Shown: positions 54,114-64,000, numbered from the stretch's first letter. The stretch: 64,000 bases of DNA from Plantago ovata (GCA_028274465.1 CM051458.1:52813253-52877252), one strand, 5' to 3'. A program made the numbers and translations. The notes: generated by a model not told the origin, from the sequence alone.

Positions 54114-57100
54114 TTAAGCTCTTTCAGAGGATTTTCTCAAAATCTCTCTTACACTCTTCTCAGCAAGTGCAGTGAATTCAACACAATCCTTCTCGTAGTT
54201 TTCCAGAAGCCTACGGACTTGTAGTTGAAGAATTCTTGCATTTTTGCAGGCAGTATGATGATGCTTTTCAGCATTCATTTCCATGTAATTAATTACCCAC
54301 AAATGCATGCCCCAATTGCTGGCATGGAGAAGTTGTGTATCTGAAATGCTTCTCGGATGAATCTTTCTTAACCAGAGAAGATCTTCTTCTTGATCCTTGG
54401 CAGTGAGATAGAAGTACTCATAAGGAATCAATCCAAGTTTCTTCTTAGGTTTCTTTGTTACCGGGTCAGCATAGTAAGCAATGCCAGGTGGTTTGATCAG
54501 ATTTGGTTCTTGCTTGTATGTCTTACCAATGGCAACTCTTCTTACATGGACCTCTAGATTCAACCATCTCCCAGCAACATTTCTTGGGAGGGATTCTTCC
54601 CTTTGATTTCTTTGGACCTTGAGTTCAATCCATTTGAACATTTGATTCAAAATGGCTGTAGGAAAGAACTCATTTACCAGCAAGTCTTCCAGCTTTAAAA
54701 TCCAGCAACCATGAATGTTTCTGATTACATTCTGAGTGGTTTCCTCATTGCTGGTCTTAGTGTATTAATGTCGGAGCCAATAGCAATGCTGGCCAACCTT
54801 TTTTCTACCTGTCTTTGCCTTCTTCTTCTTGATTTAGCATTGTCTTGATCTCTTGCTGAAGAGTCAGACGAAAAATGCCTTGAGTGGCCAGACGGAGTTA
54901 TGGTTGTTAAGGGTCTAGCTCTTATGGCTTGAGCTATTGTTTGATTGTCATCATCTTCTTCATCATCTTCATTCAGATTGTGATGACTTTCAGTGTGACA
55001 GAAATCTTGAGTTTCAGCAGCGGTTTTTCTCTTTTTGGTACTTGCTGAATTTAACTCAGATTCTGCTTGTCTTTTAGAACTTTGCTCTCTTTCAGCAAGA
55101 GGTTCTAATGGAAGTGGCACATCAGCAGCAGGAGTAGGAGGGGTTTGATTGCTTTTTCTATTCTTCTTTTCCCCCTTAGACATGGATTGCAACATCGGAG
55201 TGATGTGCAGAGAATAAAACTCATTGCAATTTTCAGCAAGAGTGTTGAGACTGTTATACTTCATGATGATTGCTTGTTGGTCAGAGTTCATTGTTGCCAA
55301 CTCTTTTTGAATATTCATCATGTTCTCTTCATGTCTTTTCTCTGTTGCGGCCTTCTCATCCATAATATTCTGAGCCTTGACAAGAGCATTCTTTGCAAGC
55401 TTGAGCGCCTGACTTACATCTTCTTCATAGCTCTTGTGATAAAGACTTATGTCTCTCTGAGCTATTGTCAAAGTTGTAGTGCGTCTCAGCACTGTAGCCA
55501 GTATCTTACCAATATCAAGTGGGCTCTCAGCAAGTAATGCCTCATCTTCAGCTTTGCAGGCATCATGGACTTGTTTTAGTGCTAGAATTCTGGGAGTAAA
55601 CTCCTCAACTCTGGGGAACGGCACTAAATGAGGTGTTAAGGAATGAACCTTAATTTCAGAAGCAAACTGATCATCACGCGTCAGCAATTCGACTCTTAGA
55701 CCATCGTCTAAATCATTGATGTAATCAGGAGGAGGAATCTGAACGACTTTTGGGTCTCGCTTGGATTGTTCATCATCATTTTCTGACATCATCATCCTCA
55801 GATTCATCAAGTTGAGCAACTTTAGAACCTTTATCAGTAGCTTCACTTCCTTTTTGTTGAGTGGTTGCTGATGGCAACGCTTCAGACTCAACGACTGGAG
55901 TTTCACCAGTAGATAGTTGTTTCAATTGAGTTTGGGGCTCAATTACTGGAGTTTCGCCAGTAGTTAGTTTTAATTGAGTAGTTGCTGAAGGCAACGTTTG
56001 AGACTCAATAACTGGAGTTTCGCTAGTAGTTAGTGGAAGGGATGGAACTTCCTTTGATTTTGGTCTTGAAGATTCACCAATTTCCAGATCCTACGTATGC
56101 CTTGCATGGATCACGAGACTGTTTTGTAGAGCTCGTTGGTAATCTTCATCTTCAAGGTTTTCTTCAGTAACCTTGGCATCAGAAACTGGACTCTTGCCAT
56201 TTTTCAAGGCAGCCCTTTTTCTGGCGTATTCTTCTTCAGTATCAGCACCTTGCACAGGTGCTTGATTTTCAGCAGCAGCAGGAGGAGGTTGAGATTCTTG
56301 CTGAGATTGTTGTTGTTCAGCTTGCTGATTGTCAGATTGAGTATTTTCAGCAACTGTTAACTTCAATCCACCAGCACCAGGACTTGGACCTTGATTGTCA
56401 TCATCGTCATCTTTCTTGTCCTTAGAATCTTTCCCTTCATCATCACTGGGATCAGTGGGAATGTTCTCATCTTCTTCTTCTTCTTCATCATCTGTCAGAA
56501 TGACTAGCTCAACATGCTTGTACAAAGCAACACTTGTTACTTCCTGTTCCTCAGTTAATTTGTGGGGATCAGCCACCACAGGAACAAAAAGACCTTTGAG
56601 CATCACAGCTTGTTCAGCTGGAGAGGCACTCTTAAATTTGGCCTTCATATTCTCTCTGATTTGAGCAATCAGATTTGAGCTCATGTGCTGAGAATATGTC
56701 ATTTCTTCAGGAAGGATGGAGTGGACAAATGTTTCGAGCTTTAACAGTGAAGTTCTCTTTTTCTCATTTGAGAGATGAAGGTGAAGATCTGAGAAGTCCA
56801 TTCTCCTGTATCTTTGCCAGTTGCTGACGGACTTAGCAACTCTTGACAAAGTTGTCCTCTTGAAGTTCAAGTAAAGTTCTTCAGAACTTACTTGCTGATC
56901 TTCAGTGATGAGTACCACTTCAGTGGTCTCCTTTTGAGCCTGAAAAAGAATTTTATTTAGATCAGGATTGGTTTGGAGAATTGTTTTAGAGTTTAAGTCT
57001 GAAACATGATTTACCTGCTGAGAGTCAGCAAGCTCATGTAGTACAATTTTCATTCCATGAGGAGCTTGAGTAGCATCCTCCATTTGATCATCCTGAAATA

Positions 57101-59375
57101 ACTTAAGATTAGACACAAGTACTAATCTGTCAAACTTAGTTTTTATACCAAAATTATTAACTACCTGCTGAGCAGGGAGTGTTGGTTCTGGTGCAGAGGC
57201 TTCAGCAACCATCTGACTTGCATCTTGAGAAGTCTGTAGAGAAAGAATAATTTTAGCAAAAGAACAATCTTCAGAGTTTGAAGTTTTACTGATGGTTGAA
57301 TTAACTACCTGCTGAGGAAGGACAGGTTGTGGCTCAGTCCTTTCAGCATTAACAGTTTCTTCAGCTTCTGGGACTGTTTCTTCAGCAGACTTCTGATTTT
57401 GCTCTAACTGAGAAAGCTGTGCGGTTTCAGCAATCTCCCTTGTCTCTGAATTGACAAGTTAAGCAGAAGCATCTTGACCTTTAAGCTCACTGCTTGTCAT
57501 GAAGAGATCAATTGACTTGTTGGATGATTCTTCAATCTCCAACTCCATTTGTTTGCTTAAATCTTCCAGTACAAGTTGGACTTTGTTAATTGAAGTCTTG
57601 GGTGAACTTGGGCCAGTATTCTCAGCATCAAGAGATGCGTCTTTGAATAATGCTTCTTGAGTTTCAGCAACTTCAGGAACTGGAACCATTGCTATTTCAG
57701 CAACTGGTCCATCAGCAAGCTGGGTTTCAGCAACTTGATGAGTTGCTTGTTCAGCAACCATCTTTTCAGCAGCATCAGCAAGTGCCGCTCTTTGCATATC
57801 AGCAGCAATGTCGCTTACTGGTTCCATGGTTTGATCATCCAAATTATCTACAATGTAGATATCTGGGACTTGGGCAGGAATTTCATTTCCACTGCCTTGT
57901 GGTATATTCTCAGTAGAATTTTCAACATTAAGTTGATTGTTGAAGGCTTCCGCAAACACTTCAACATTGTTGACATAGGCTTCAGTAATTACCTTAGCAA
58001 CATCTACTGGCAAATGCGTTTCAGCATTTGTCTGGGAATTGACTGAGGAGTCTTGGACATTAGGGACTGACTGAGAAGCCAGTGTCTTCTTTCTTTTGTT
58101 ACTTGTCCGTTTCCTCTTAGGTACGGGATTTGCTGATGACGCTGCAGTCTGAGTGTCATCATCAGCTTTCCTCTTTTTCTTTTTCGATTTCTCCAGTTTC
58201 CCAAAGTCATCTATTGTTGCCTCTTCAGCAATAGGTGTTGTACACGTACCTTGTTGATTTTCTACAGCAGTTTCATTTGTGTTACCACCACCAACAGCAG
58301 TTTCATCTCTAAGTTGCTGAGTGGTAACATCTGCAACTGTTGTATACCTTTCTTGCTGGCTTGTGCTGACAACATTTGCAGTTGTTGTCTTCTTGGTTTT
58401 CTTTCCAGCAATCTTAGGTACATTCTGCTTGTAGAAAGATCTTCCCACATTGCACACAGATTTCTTGATTGGCAATGGGTTTCTTAGCTGAATCCTGAAA
58501 TGTTCAAGGATATAGCATATCTTGATTCCATACATAACTGGAAAGGAAGCTGAGACCTTGTTGTCTTCTACCTTTACCTTAAACTTAGTAACACAATCAA
58601 CAAGCCTGTTGAAAATGTACTTAGCCCAGTTAAGTTCCGATTTATTTTCATAGATATGCATCAGCAATGGCCATCTTCTCAGGCCTACTTGGTCAATTCC
58701 TCCAACTTGGGAGTCAAGAACTTTTATTAGTAGCAGAGCTACTAGACCAAGTGAATGGCAGAGATGTTTTCTCTTAACGTGCTTTGTCCAAGTCACGGGA
58801 GCTATCTCGCCTTTCTTCATCTTTGCATTTCTGACGTCACTGTAGAAAGCTTCAATTTCTTCGTCAGAAGCAGTGACATCATCTTCAGTTCCAGTGGTTG
58901 GAATCTGAAAAATCTCCGCTAAATCAGTCCATTTCAGGACGATTTGCGTGTTCTGAACATAAGTAAGGATCACTTTTTCAGTGACTCCATTACTGTCTGT
59001 AAGGGACTGGATTTCTGCATTGTTGTAGAATTCCATAGTATCAATCATGCTCACTTGCTTAGTGCGAGCAGAGATAAAGTTCATGAGGCCTTGCTGCTTG
59101 ATGAACTCAAGCGCTTCTTCATTTTTGTCATCAAGTTCTTGTTCATAAAAGTACCTAATGTACTTCTCTTTTGCAAACCCTCCCCATTGCATCAACATCT
59201 CACACTTTGCAGTGTCAAGATATGACGGAGGCATAGGTTTTACAGTGATTCGGTCGTTTTTCAACACAACTTTCGTTGTGTCTGGGGTCAGAGTAGTCAC
59301 CGGAGCAATGCGTGTTTCAGCACTGTCAACCTTCGACGATTTTGAGGACACAGATGACTGTCTCTTGGGAGCCAT
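54114..59375 (-). pseudogene. Long multi-exon ORF, PF20167-like N-terminus, in Sirevirus-like element
   Basis: Starts at ATG 59375, about 135 bp after a TATA box. Residues about 45-320 resemble the 'putative plant transposon protein' fold (YIRYFYEQEL, MEFYNNAEIQ, IVLKWTDLAEIFQIPTTG, HLCHSLGLVALLLIK, ASFPVMYGIKICYILEHF). Nuclear-type basic runs follow (KKSKKKKRK, PVPKRKRTSNKRKK), then a long acidic region. One in-frame TAA (57459-57461) interrupts exon 1, which reads on to a CAG/GT donor at 57309/57308. Three short introns follow. Exon 4 has acidic and Gln-rich tracts (DDEEEEEDENIP, QQAEQQQSQQESQ), a TAG at 56091, TGETPV repeats, a frameshift near 55790, a coiled-coil-like part (55100-55500), another frameshift near 54730 and a C-terminal folded-looking segment ending at 54114. 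No gag or pol motif is visible. It sits where Sireviruses carry an env-like ORF; a captured gene is the alternative. Confidence 0.6.
56940..57308 (-). other. Three short phase-0 introns and two mini-exons
   Basis: Introns 57234-57308 (75 bp), 57093-57164 (72 bp) and 56940-57014 (75 bp) begin GTAGTTAAT, GTAGTTAAT and GTAAATCAT and end CTACAG, TTTCAG and TTTCAG on the - strand. They enclose exons of 69 and 78 bp (57165-57233 and 57015-57092). Every upstream exon ends in CAGCAG (Gln-Gln). All lengths are multiples of three, so retention would not shift the frame. This looks like tandem duplication of an exon-intron unit. Splicing is predicted only. Confidence 0.6.
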
Positions 59376-59748
59376 TTCTTATATAGGAAGAAAGATTGTA
59401 CGAAAAGAGATAGTTTGCCTTTTGACCGGAGGTACAGTAGATTCAGGCTAGAATTTGCAGAGAAAGGAAATGTGAGTTAAAGAATTTTGTCATTTCTCTA
59501 ACTCCTTCTTTATATAGTGTCTCTGGTGTGTGAGAAACTCAATCGATTTGAGCTCTCAGCAAGGGTAAAACAGAGAAACACTGGAGATAGTGGAGCCTTT
59601 GCATTGAATGCGTAGTGGCCCACTAACTAAAACCGTCAGAGCACTCTCTCTCTTTGTTTTGTTAGCCGTTAGATTAATAACTCCTTTTAATCAATGGCCA
59701 CGATTGAATTGCATGTCATGATTATTGCGAGTTTATCTATGCCAGCTT
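59376..59748 (-). promoter_or_regulatory. Promoter and leader of the - strand ORF
   Basis: On the - strand ACTATATAAAG (TATA box, 59509-59518) lies about 135 bp before the ATG at 59375. The leader is pyrimidine-rich near TTTCCTTTCTCTGC. Upstream DNA contains GCCGTTAGATTAA- and CAATGGCCACGATTG-like strings. It is cut at 59748 by the copia B LTR, so more distal control DNA is lost or displaced. Confidence 0.55.
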
Positions 59749-61865
59749 TGATTGTGTATATGTCCTAGAGACAGTCCTTACTAAGGGCATGGTGCCCTTA
59801 TAGAGGACATATATGTACTATTACACAGGTCAACGTAATATAATATATGTTTGTTGCATTTTACTATTGAGTATCGCTTTCATATTTATATTACACCAGG
59901 CTGCAGCATGTCATATCTTTATTACTGTCTGTATTGATATTAAACATGTCCCCTCGGATAGATGACCGATCACACAGTTAGTGGGAGCTATGTGAGTTAT
60001 CATCTATCCCAAACTCTCCCTAGTCGTGGTTCATCTCGGATGTGGGGGTCTGAATGAACCTGACAAGACTAGTATGCGTGGAGGTTATACTTGTTGGAGC
60101 AAGTGTGAGCCGATCCCACGGCCACGGAACGGATTGTTGAACAATCAAGGAACGTTCCCATAACTGCGCATAGTTGTTCGAAGAAGCTTTATCGAACAAT
60201 GGAAGTACCCATCGGACACTCCCATCGATGTATACTCTACACCGACGTGTCTATGGGAACCGGTGAGTTGTCGAAGTGATGCCGTTCGTCCTTTGTACTT
60301 ACAGGACTTTATCATCACATTTGTTACCCCATATCCTTGGTGGACCCGTCGATGTCAGCTCTGAATAAGCAGCTGACCTAAGACACGATCCAGGATTATG
60401 GCTACATACAAATGGGGGTGATAAGTGATTCTGTGAAGGATTCATCTCTCAAGTGTAGCACAGGAGAGCACTGCTCATAGTCGTTCATAGTTGTGATGGT
60501 AAAACCGCTGGCCAGCGTATCAATATTATTATGATGGTCATAATAGATATTGGATTAACCATGCAACTCACTGAAGACGCCCGTGGATGTGTTATTGGGA
60601 TAGACACTTCATCGATCCTAGATACATTCGAGCAAGTCAGATGAAGGGACGTTACCATCGCCGCGTTGAGCGCAACAGGCTTCGCAACGAAAGGGTTAGA
60701 TTTGAGAAACCTCTCAAACGTCCTCACGTATTAATATTGCAAATGGAACCGTCTAGGAATTCCATGTTGCCTAGTCTAGGACTTGCTTAATACGATGAGG
60801 CCCTATGGGTCACACTATGTGGTGATTCAGTCTATCAGAATATCCTTGAAGATGGAATCGCAATTAATTTGGAATTAATTGTGATTGATGGATTATAATT
60901 GATTTGGAATTAATTATAATAATTGGTGGCTCAATTAATGATTTGGAATTATTAATTGAATTGGCTAATTAATTGTATTTTATGTAAATACAATTAAAGA
61001 TTATATTTTGGAAATATAATGGAGGTTTGATTATAAAGGATATGTAAATTTAGAATTAACATATGCACTTGGGCAAAATTTACTTGGAGTTTGAATTGCC
61101 TTAGAACTATAAGTGGGTCCCAAAATCGGGACCCACCTATCACCCTAAGGACACGCGCGCGCGCGCGAGATGGAGTAGGGGAAGGAGTTCGACTCCTTCC
61201 TCTATTAGAAGTCTAAGGGATAAGTTAGATTTTCCTGATTGAGTTTTAATTTGATTGGGAATGAATCTAGACTTGATATTGGTTTCCTTGTGTGATAAGA
61301 ATTAGATTCTTATTCCTTTACGAAGTCTAATTGCTTATGCTTTAGGCTTCTATAGACTACTATATATAGTAGACTATTAGAGAGCTTTTGTCACAAAGTT
61401 TCAGACATAGATTTTCACACTTGAAGAATCAAATTCTTAGAGAATTATTCTACCCAGTTTTCTTAGAGAAAATAAAAACTCTCCCCTCCTCTATAAGCCA
61501 CATGCGCGCGCCACCTGCCTGAGGAATCGCCGCCCCATCTTCTTGGTCACACAAAGAATATCCTTGCATTCTTTTAGATAGGCTGTTCATCCGTGGATAC
61601 CAAGGTTGAGGTTCTAGGAGCTGGAAACTAACTTTTATTGTCTTGCAGATAATCAAAGTATTGCAGATATCTTCGACTTCAACGAAGGAGAAGATACACC
61701 GGATTATTACGAAGACTTGGAAGCTGCTTTGGAAGTAAGGTTAGTCTTCTAATTGACGTGTTTATATATATACGGCATATACATAATCAATTAACCTGTA
61801 TGTTAAGAAATTTTTTGAAATTCCGCTGCGTACCCTAGGGGTAACTCTGACCATAATTTCTTACA
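59749..61865 (+). mobile_element. 5' LTR of copia B
   Basis: TGATTGTGTATATGTCC to TTTCTTACA, 2117 bp, followed after one base by a Met-tRNA primer site. It is a full-length relative of the solo LTR at 14083-16188. TATA-like ACTATATATAG is at about 61358-61368. The 61640-61740 segment has an acidic reading flanked by acceptor-like and donor-like strings. A short GCGCGC run lies at 61156-61167. The 3' LTR lies beyond the window, so the target duplication (left flank AGCTT) cannot be tested. Confidence 0.9.
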
Positions 61866-61866
61866 G

Positions 61867-61878
61867 TGGTATCGGAGC
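61867..61878 (+). promoter_or_regulatory. Primer binding site, initiator tRNA-Met type
   Basis: TGGTATCGGAGC; the usual site is TGGTATCAGAGC, so there is one changed base. Confidence 0.85.
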
Positions 61879-62043
61879 GAGGTTAATTGATTACGTATAT
61901 ACGTATATATATTGTATGATTTTGTAGATATGTGGATGCAATTGATTCTATGATTAATTCGATTTTCAAAAGTTTTGTTTTTATATAAATTTAGAATTTA
62001 TATTTTTTTCAAAAAAAAAAAAAAATTTTAAAATATATATATT

Positions 62044-62347
62044 GACCGGGCCACCTGCGTGACGCAGGCGGAGGGCGCCGGCGTGCCGCCGGCGCCCCGG
62101 GTGCCTGCGGACGCAGGCGCCGTGCCCGCTGCACGGGCGCTAGGCGCCCGCGGCGCCCGTGCGCCTGGGGCGCCGAGCGCCCGCGTGCCGCGGGCACCCG
62201 GGTGCCTGCGCCCGCGGTGCCCGTGCGCCTGGGGCGCTCGGGCGCCTGCGGCACCGCAGGCGCCGTGTGCCCGCGGCACGGGCTAGGCGCCCGTGTGCCG
62301 CGGGCACCCGGGGCCGCAGGCACCGTGGGGACGGGAGGTCCCGTCCC
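62044..62347 (+). repeat. Extremely GC-rich palindromic patch
   Basis: About 300 bp of mostly G and C between AT-rich flanks. It is built of adjoining inverted repeats: CCTGCGT/ACGCAGG (62053-62067), GGGCGCCGGC/GCCGGCGCCC with a 5-base loop (62073-62097), GCCTGCG/CGCAGGC, CCGTGC/GCACGG, GGGCGC/GCGCCC around TAG, and GTGCC/GGCAC around GCG. The ORFs across it on both strands are by-products of composition. Confidence 0.8.
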
Positions 62348-62827
62348 ATATTTTAATATATATATATATATTTTTTCGGGTTGGACCCAAAATCGAATTT
62401 TGAAAATTTTGAGGATTGAATTTTATATTTGGAATATAAATATGATTTAATTGTAATTATTTTTAACTAGAGGGGTTAAATTTAATTGTATAAAGTTGAA
62501 GGGCTTATTTGTAATTTATCAATTTATTATTTATTGCAAATTAGTCCTTCTACTTTTGAATTTTAGATTTAACACCTCCAAGGTTTCAAAATTACAATTA
62601 AGTCCTTCGGGTTTTCGAAAATTGCTACTTGGTCAATAGAATTTTCGATTTTTCAATCTAGTCCAAATTTTCAATTTTTCATAGAGATTATAAGTATGGG
62701 ATTATAATTTTCATAATGAAATTATGAAGTCATTTGTCATCCACATAGGCTAGTACTTGTTTCATATGCTCGATATGCTATTGTTTGACAATGCATGTTT
62801 AAATACCATGTATTTTACTTTCTGTTC

Positions 62828-62994
62828 GACCGCTATGCATGCGAGGGTAGGCGGCGCCCTCTTATATGTCGGACCGCATATTTTATGTATGGGTAGGCGG
62901 CACCCATTATGTGCTTGACCGCGTTTAGAATTAGAATGGATAGGCGGCATCCATTACGTGTAGACCGTTCATGCATGATGGGTAGGCGGCGCCC
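62828..62994 (+). repeat. Four tandem hairpins with invariant AGGCGGC loop and covarying stems
   Basis: The units are 40-47 bp apart; each has GACCG(C), a 10-14 base spacer, then a hairpin. Hairpins: AGGGT/GCCCT (62844-62860), ATGGGT/ACCCAT (62889-62907), AATGGAT/ATCCATT (62935-62955) and GGGT/GCCC (62980-62994). The loop is AGGCGGC in all four. Between units 2 and 3, GGGT/ACCC becomes GGAT/ATCC, a paired change. Confidence 0.85.
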
Positions 62995-63129
62995 TTATTT
63001 GTTTGTAGATGACTGATAATAACCCTCAAGCTACAAGCCCCAACCAATATAAGTACAAAAACATATATATGTATGTATTTCTGAGATGCTTTCCATAGGG
63101 TGCTTTAATTCTGAACTTTCATTGCGTTT

Positions 63130-63360
63130 TCTTGTATTGGCGACCTCGTCTTACAAGACTCGCAGTAATCGTCGAATTAGAGTAAGCCTATGGTTATGAC
63201 TTACTGCATATTGTATCTAGCGACCTCGATAGGTACAATATGTAGGGCATCGGGTTAAATTAGATTTAACAACCAAGAGTTGCGTGACGCAATTGGATAG
63301 TATTACTAGTCCTACCGGTCATATTATGCTATGCGACCAGCCCCCGTTGGAGTATAGCAT
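63130..63360 (+). repeat. Hairpin series with GCGACC in three loops
   Basis: TCTTGTA/TACAAGA (63130-63158, loop with GCGACC), AGTAAG/CTTACT (63181-63205), CATATTGTA/TACAATATG (63207-63242, loop with GCGACC), GTTAAAT/ATTTAAC (63254-63270), TTGCG/CGCAA (63280-63292) and ATGCTAT/ATAGCAT (63326-63360, loop starting GCGACC). All stems are perfect. Confidence 0.8.
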
Positions 63361-63563
63361 AGTATGGATTTGGATCTTGGCCACTACGGTAACTTGTTGG
63401 ACATTACCCGTATGTTTGTTGTGGGGGCAAGCATATGTGAAATAGTGGGAGCTAAACAGCTAAAGGACCTTGTTGTTTAGTTATGTTGACTGTGTATTTA
63501 GAAATAATATTTCAATAGTTGATTTATTATTTTCGTTCTATATTATTTCTCTTGGAAACCGAA

Positions 63564-64000
63564 ATGGCGAGAATCTCGCTTCGTGCTGTCTTAGAGAAGC
63601 AAATTTTTTACCGGACCAAACTTCCTAGATTGGATCAGGAATTAATGTTTGGTGCTGAGGTACGAAAGGATTGAGTACGTCTTGGACGAGGCTAATCCCG
63701 TGTGTCCCGAGAATCAGACTGCCGATCAAGATGCTGATTTGGAATCAAGCCAACAAGGCAAGGTCTGATAAGCATCATGAGGATGCTAGATCCGCGCAGT
63801 GTATTATGCTGGCGGCAATTAACAATGAGCTCCAGAGGCAACATGAAAGCATGTTTCCGCATGAGATGCAGAAGCATCTTGAGTCGGTCTTTAAGACGAC
63901 AGCTAGAAGTGTTGAATTTGATTTGATCAAAGAGATACAAAGATGCAAGCTCAATGAAGGAGGGAACATGTCTGAACATGTTCTCAGGATGAGAATAAGA
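63564..64000 (+). pseudogene. Copia B gag, N-terminal part, frameshifted; runs off the window
   Basis: ATG 63564 opens with ARISLRAVLEKQ, the usual start of a plant copia gag. The expected continuation appears in other frames: FTGPNFLDWIRN, VLRYERIEYVLDEANP (around 63655-63690), then after another shift AAINNELQRQHESMFPHEM and RCKLNEGGNMSEHVLRMR at the window edge. These match the UBN2-type gag of copia elements, which forms the virus-like particle. At least two or three single-base indels break the frame within 440 bp. The element may be inactive, or the sequence may contain errors. Confidence 0.8.

Larger units (their letters stand above)
61879..63563 (+). other. Long structured 5' leader of copia B
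   Basis: 1.7 kb between the primer site and the gag ATG, with no credible ORF. It contains a 300-bp GC-rich palindromic patch, four tandem hairpins with an invariant loop, and a series of hairpins with GCGACC loops. This is where packaging, dimerisation or translation signals of a retroelement RNA would be expected. Confidence 0.75.

Noticed and set aside
62009-62450. Ala/Arg/Pro-rich ORFs on both strands across the GC-rich patch
   Set aside because: Present in several frames on both strands at once; a by-product of a GC-only palindromic sequence without stop codons.
62828-62994. CRISPR-like direct repeats
   Set aside because: Repeat units are degenerate hairpins inside a plant retroelement leader; no uniform repeats with unique spacers.

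Overview
The window is nuclear DNA from a flowering plant, most likely a eudicot, in a retrotransposon-dense region. The evidence is nested LTR elements of both superfamilies (Ty3/gypsy Athila-like and Tat-like; Ty1/copia including a Sirevirus-like one), a Cassandra-type TRIM carrying 5S rRNA-like sequence, primer sites for tRNA-Asp and initiator tRNA-Met, and an F-box/LRR pseudogene. No intact host gene is visible. Species cannot be named from the sequence alone.

Layout. 1-4058: 3' part of an Athila-like element with its LTR. 4059-6156: host-like DNA with a broken F-box gene (- strand). 6157-14025: Athila-like debris, including an LTR (7271-14025) split by a complete non-autonomous element (8222-13653, target duplication ACTGA). 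14026-19590: a copia solo LTR (14083-16188, duplication GATCC) and the 3' half of a Tat-like gypsy element on the - strand. 19591-19690: 100 Ns. 19691-29261 repeats about 10050-19590 almost base for base, with scattered small indels; the simplest reading is that two overlapping contigs were scaffolded without being merged. 29262-30103: rest of the Tat-like pol. 30104-33455 and 49203-52210: two halves of one copia element (- strand), called copia A here. Between the halves lie a copia LTR fragment (33456-33988) and an LTR-gag/pro-LTR-gag/pro-LTR array of a pol-less Athila-like element (33989-49202). A TRIM composite (50174-51180) interrupts the integrase of copia A. 52211-59748: Sirevirus-like 3' LTR followed by a long multi-exon - strand gene encoding a protein that looks like the 'putative plant transposon protein' family. 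59749-64000: 5' LTR, primer site, long structured leader and start of gag of a second copia element (copia B, + strand).

How the parts relate. The nesting gives a relative order: Tat-like gypsy first, then copia A inside its RT, then copia B LTR, TRIM and Sirevirus-like insertions inside copia A, then the Athila-like array inside the copia B LTR. Almost all coding sequences are broken. The gag-pro of the first array unit (716 codons) is the only long open retroelement frame, and its protease active site is changed.

The most unusual material is structural RNA/DNA. The copia B leader has four tandem hairpins with an invariant AGGCGGC loop and covarying stems, then three hairpins whose loops share GCGACC. 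The Athila-like elements carry a hairpin with an AGGA loop directly before the polypurine tract, again with a compensatory change, and many copies of another hairpin followed by a polypurine-like string. The Sirevirus-like gene has its own TATA box and three tiny phase-0 introns of nearly equal length.
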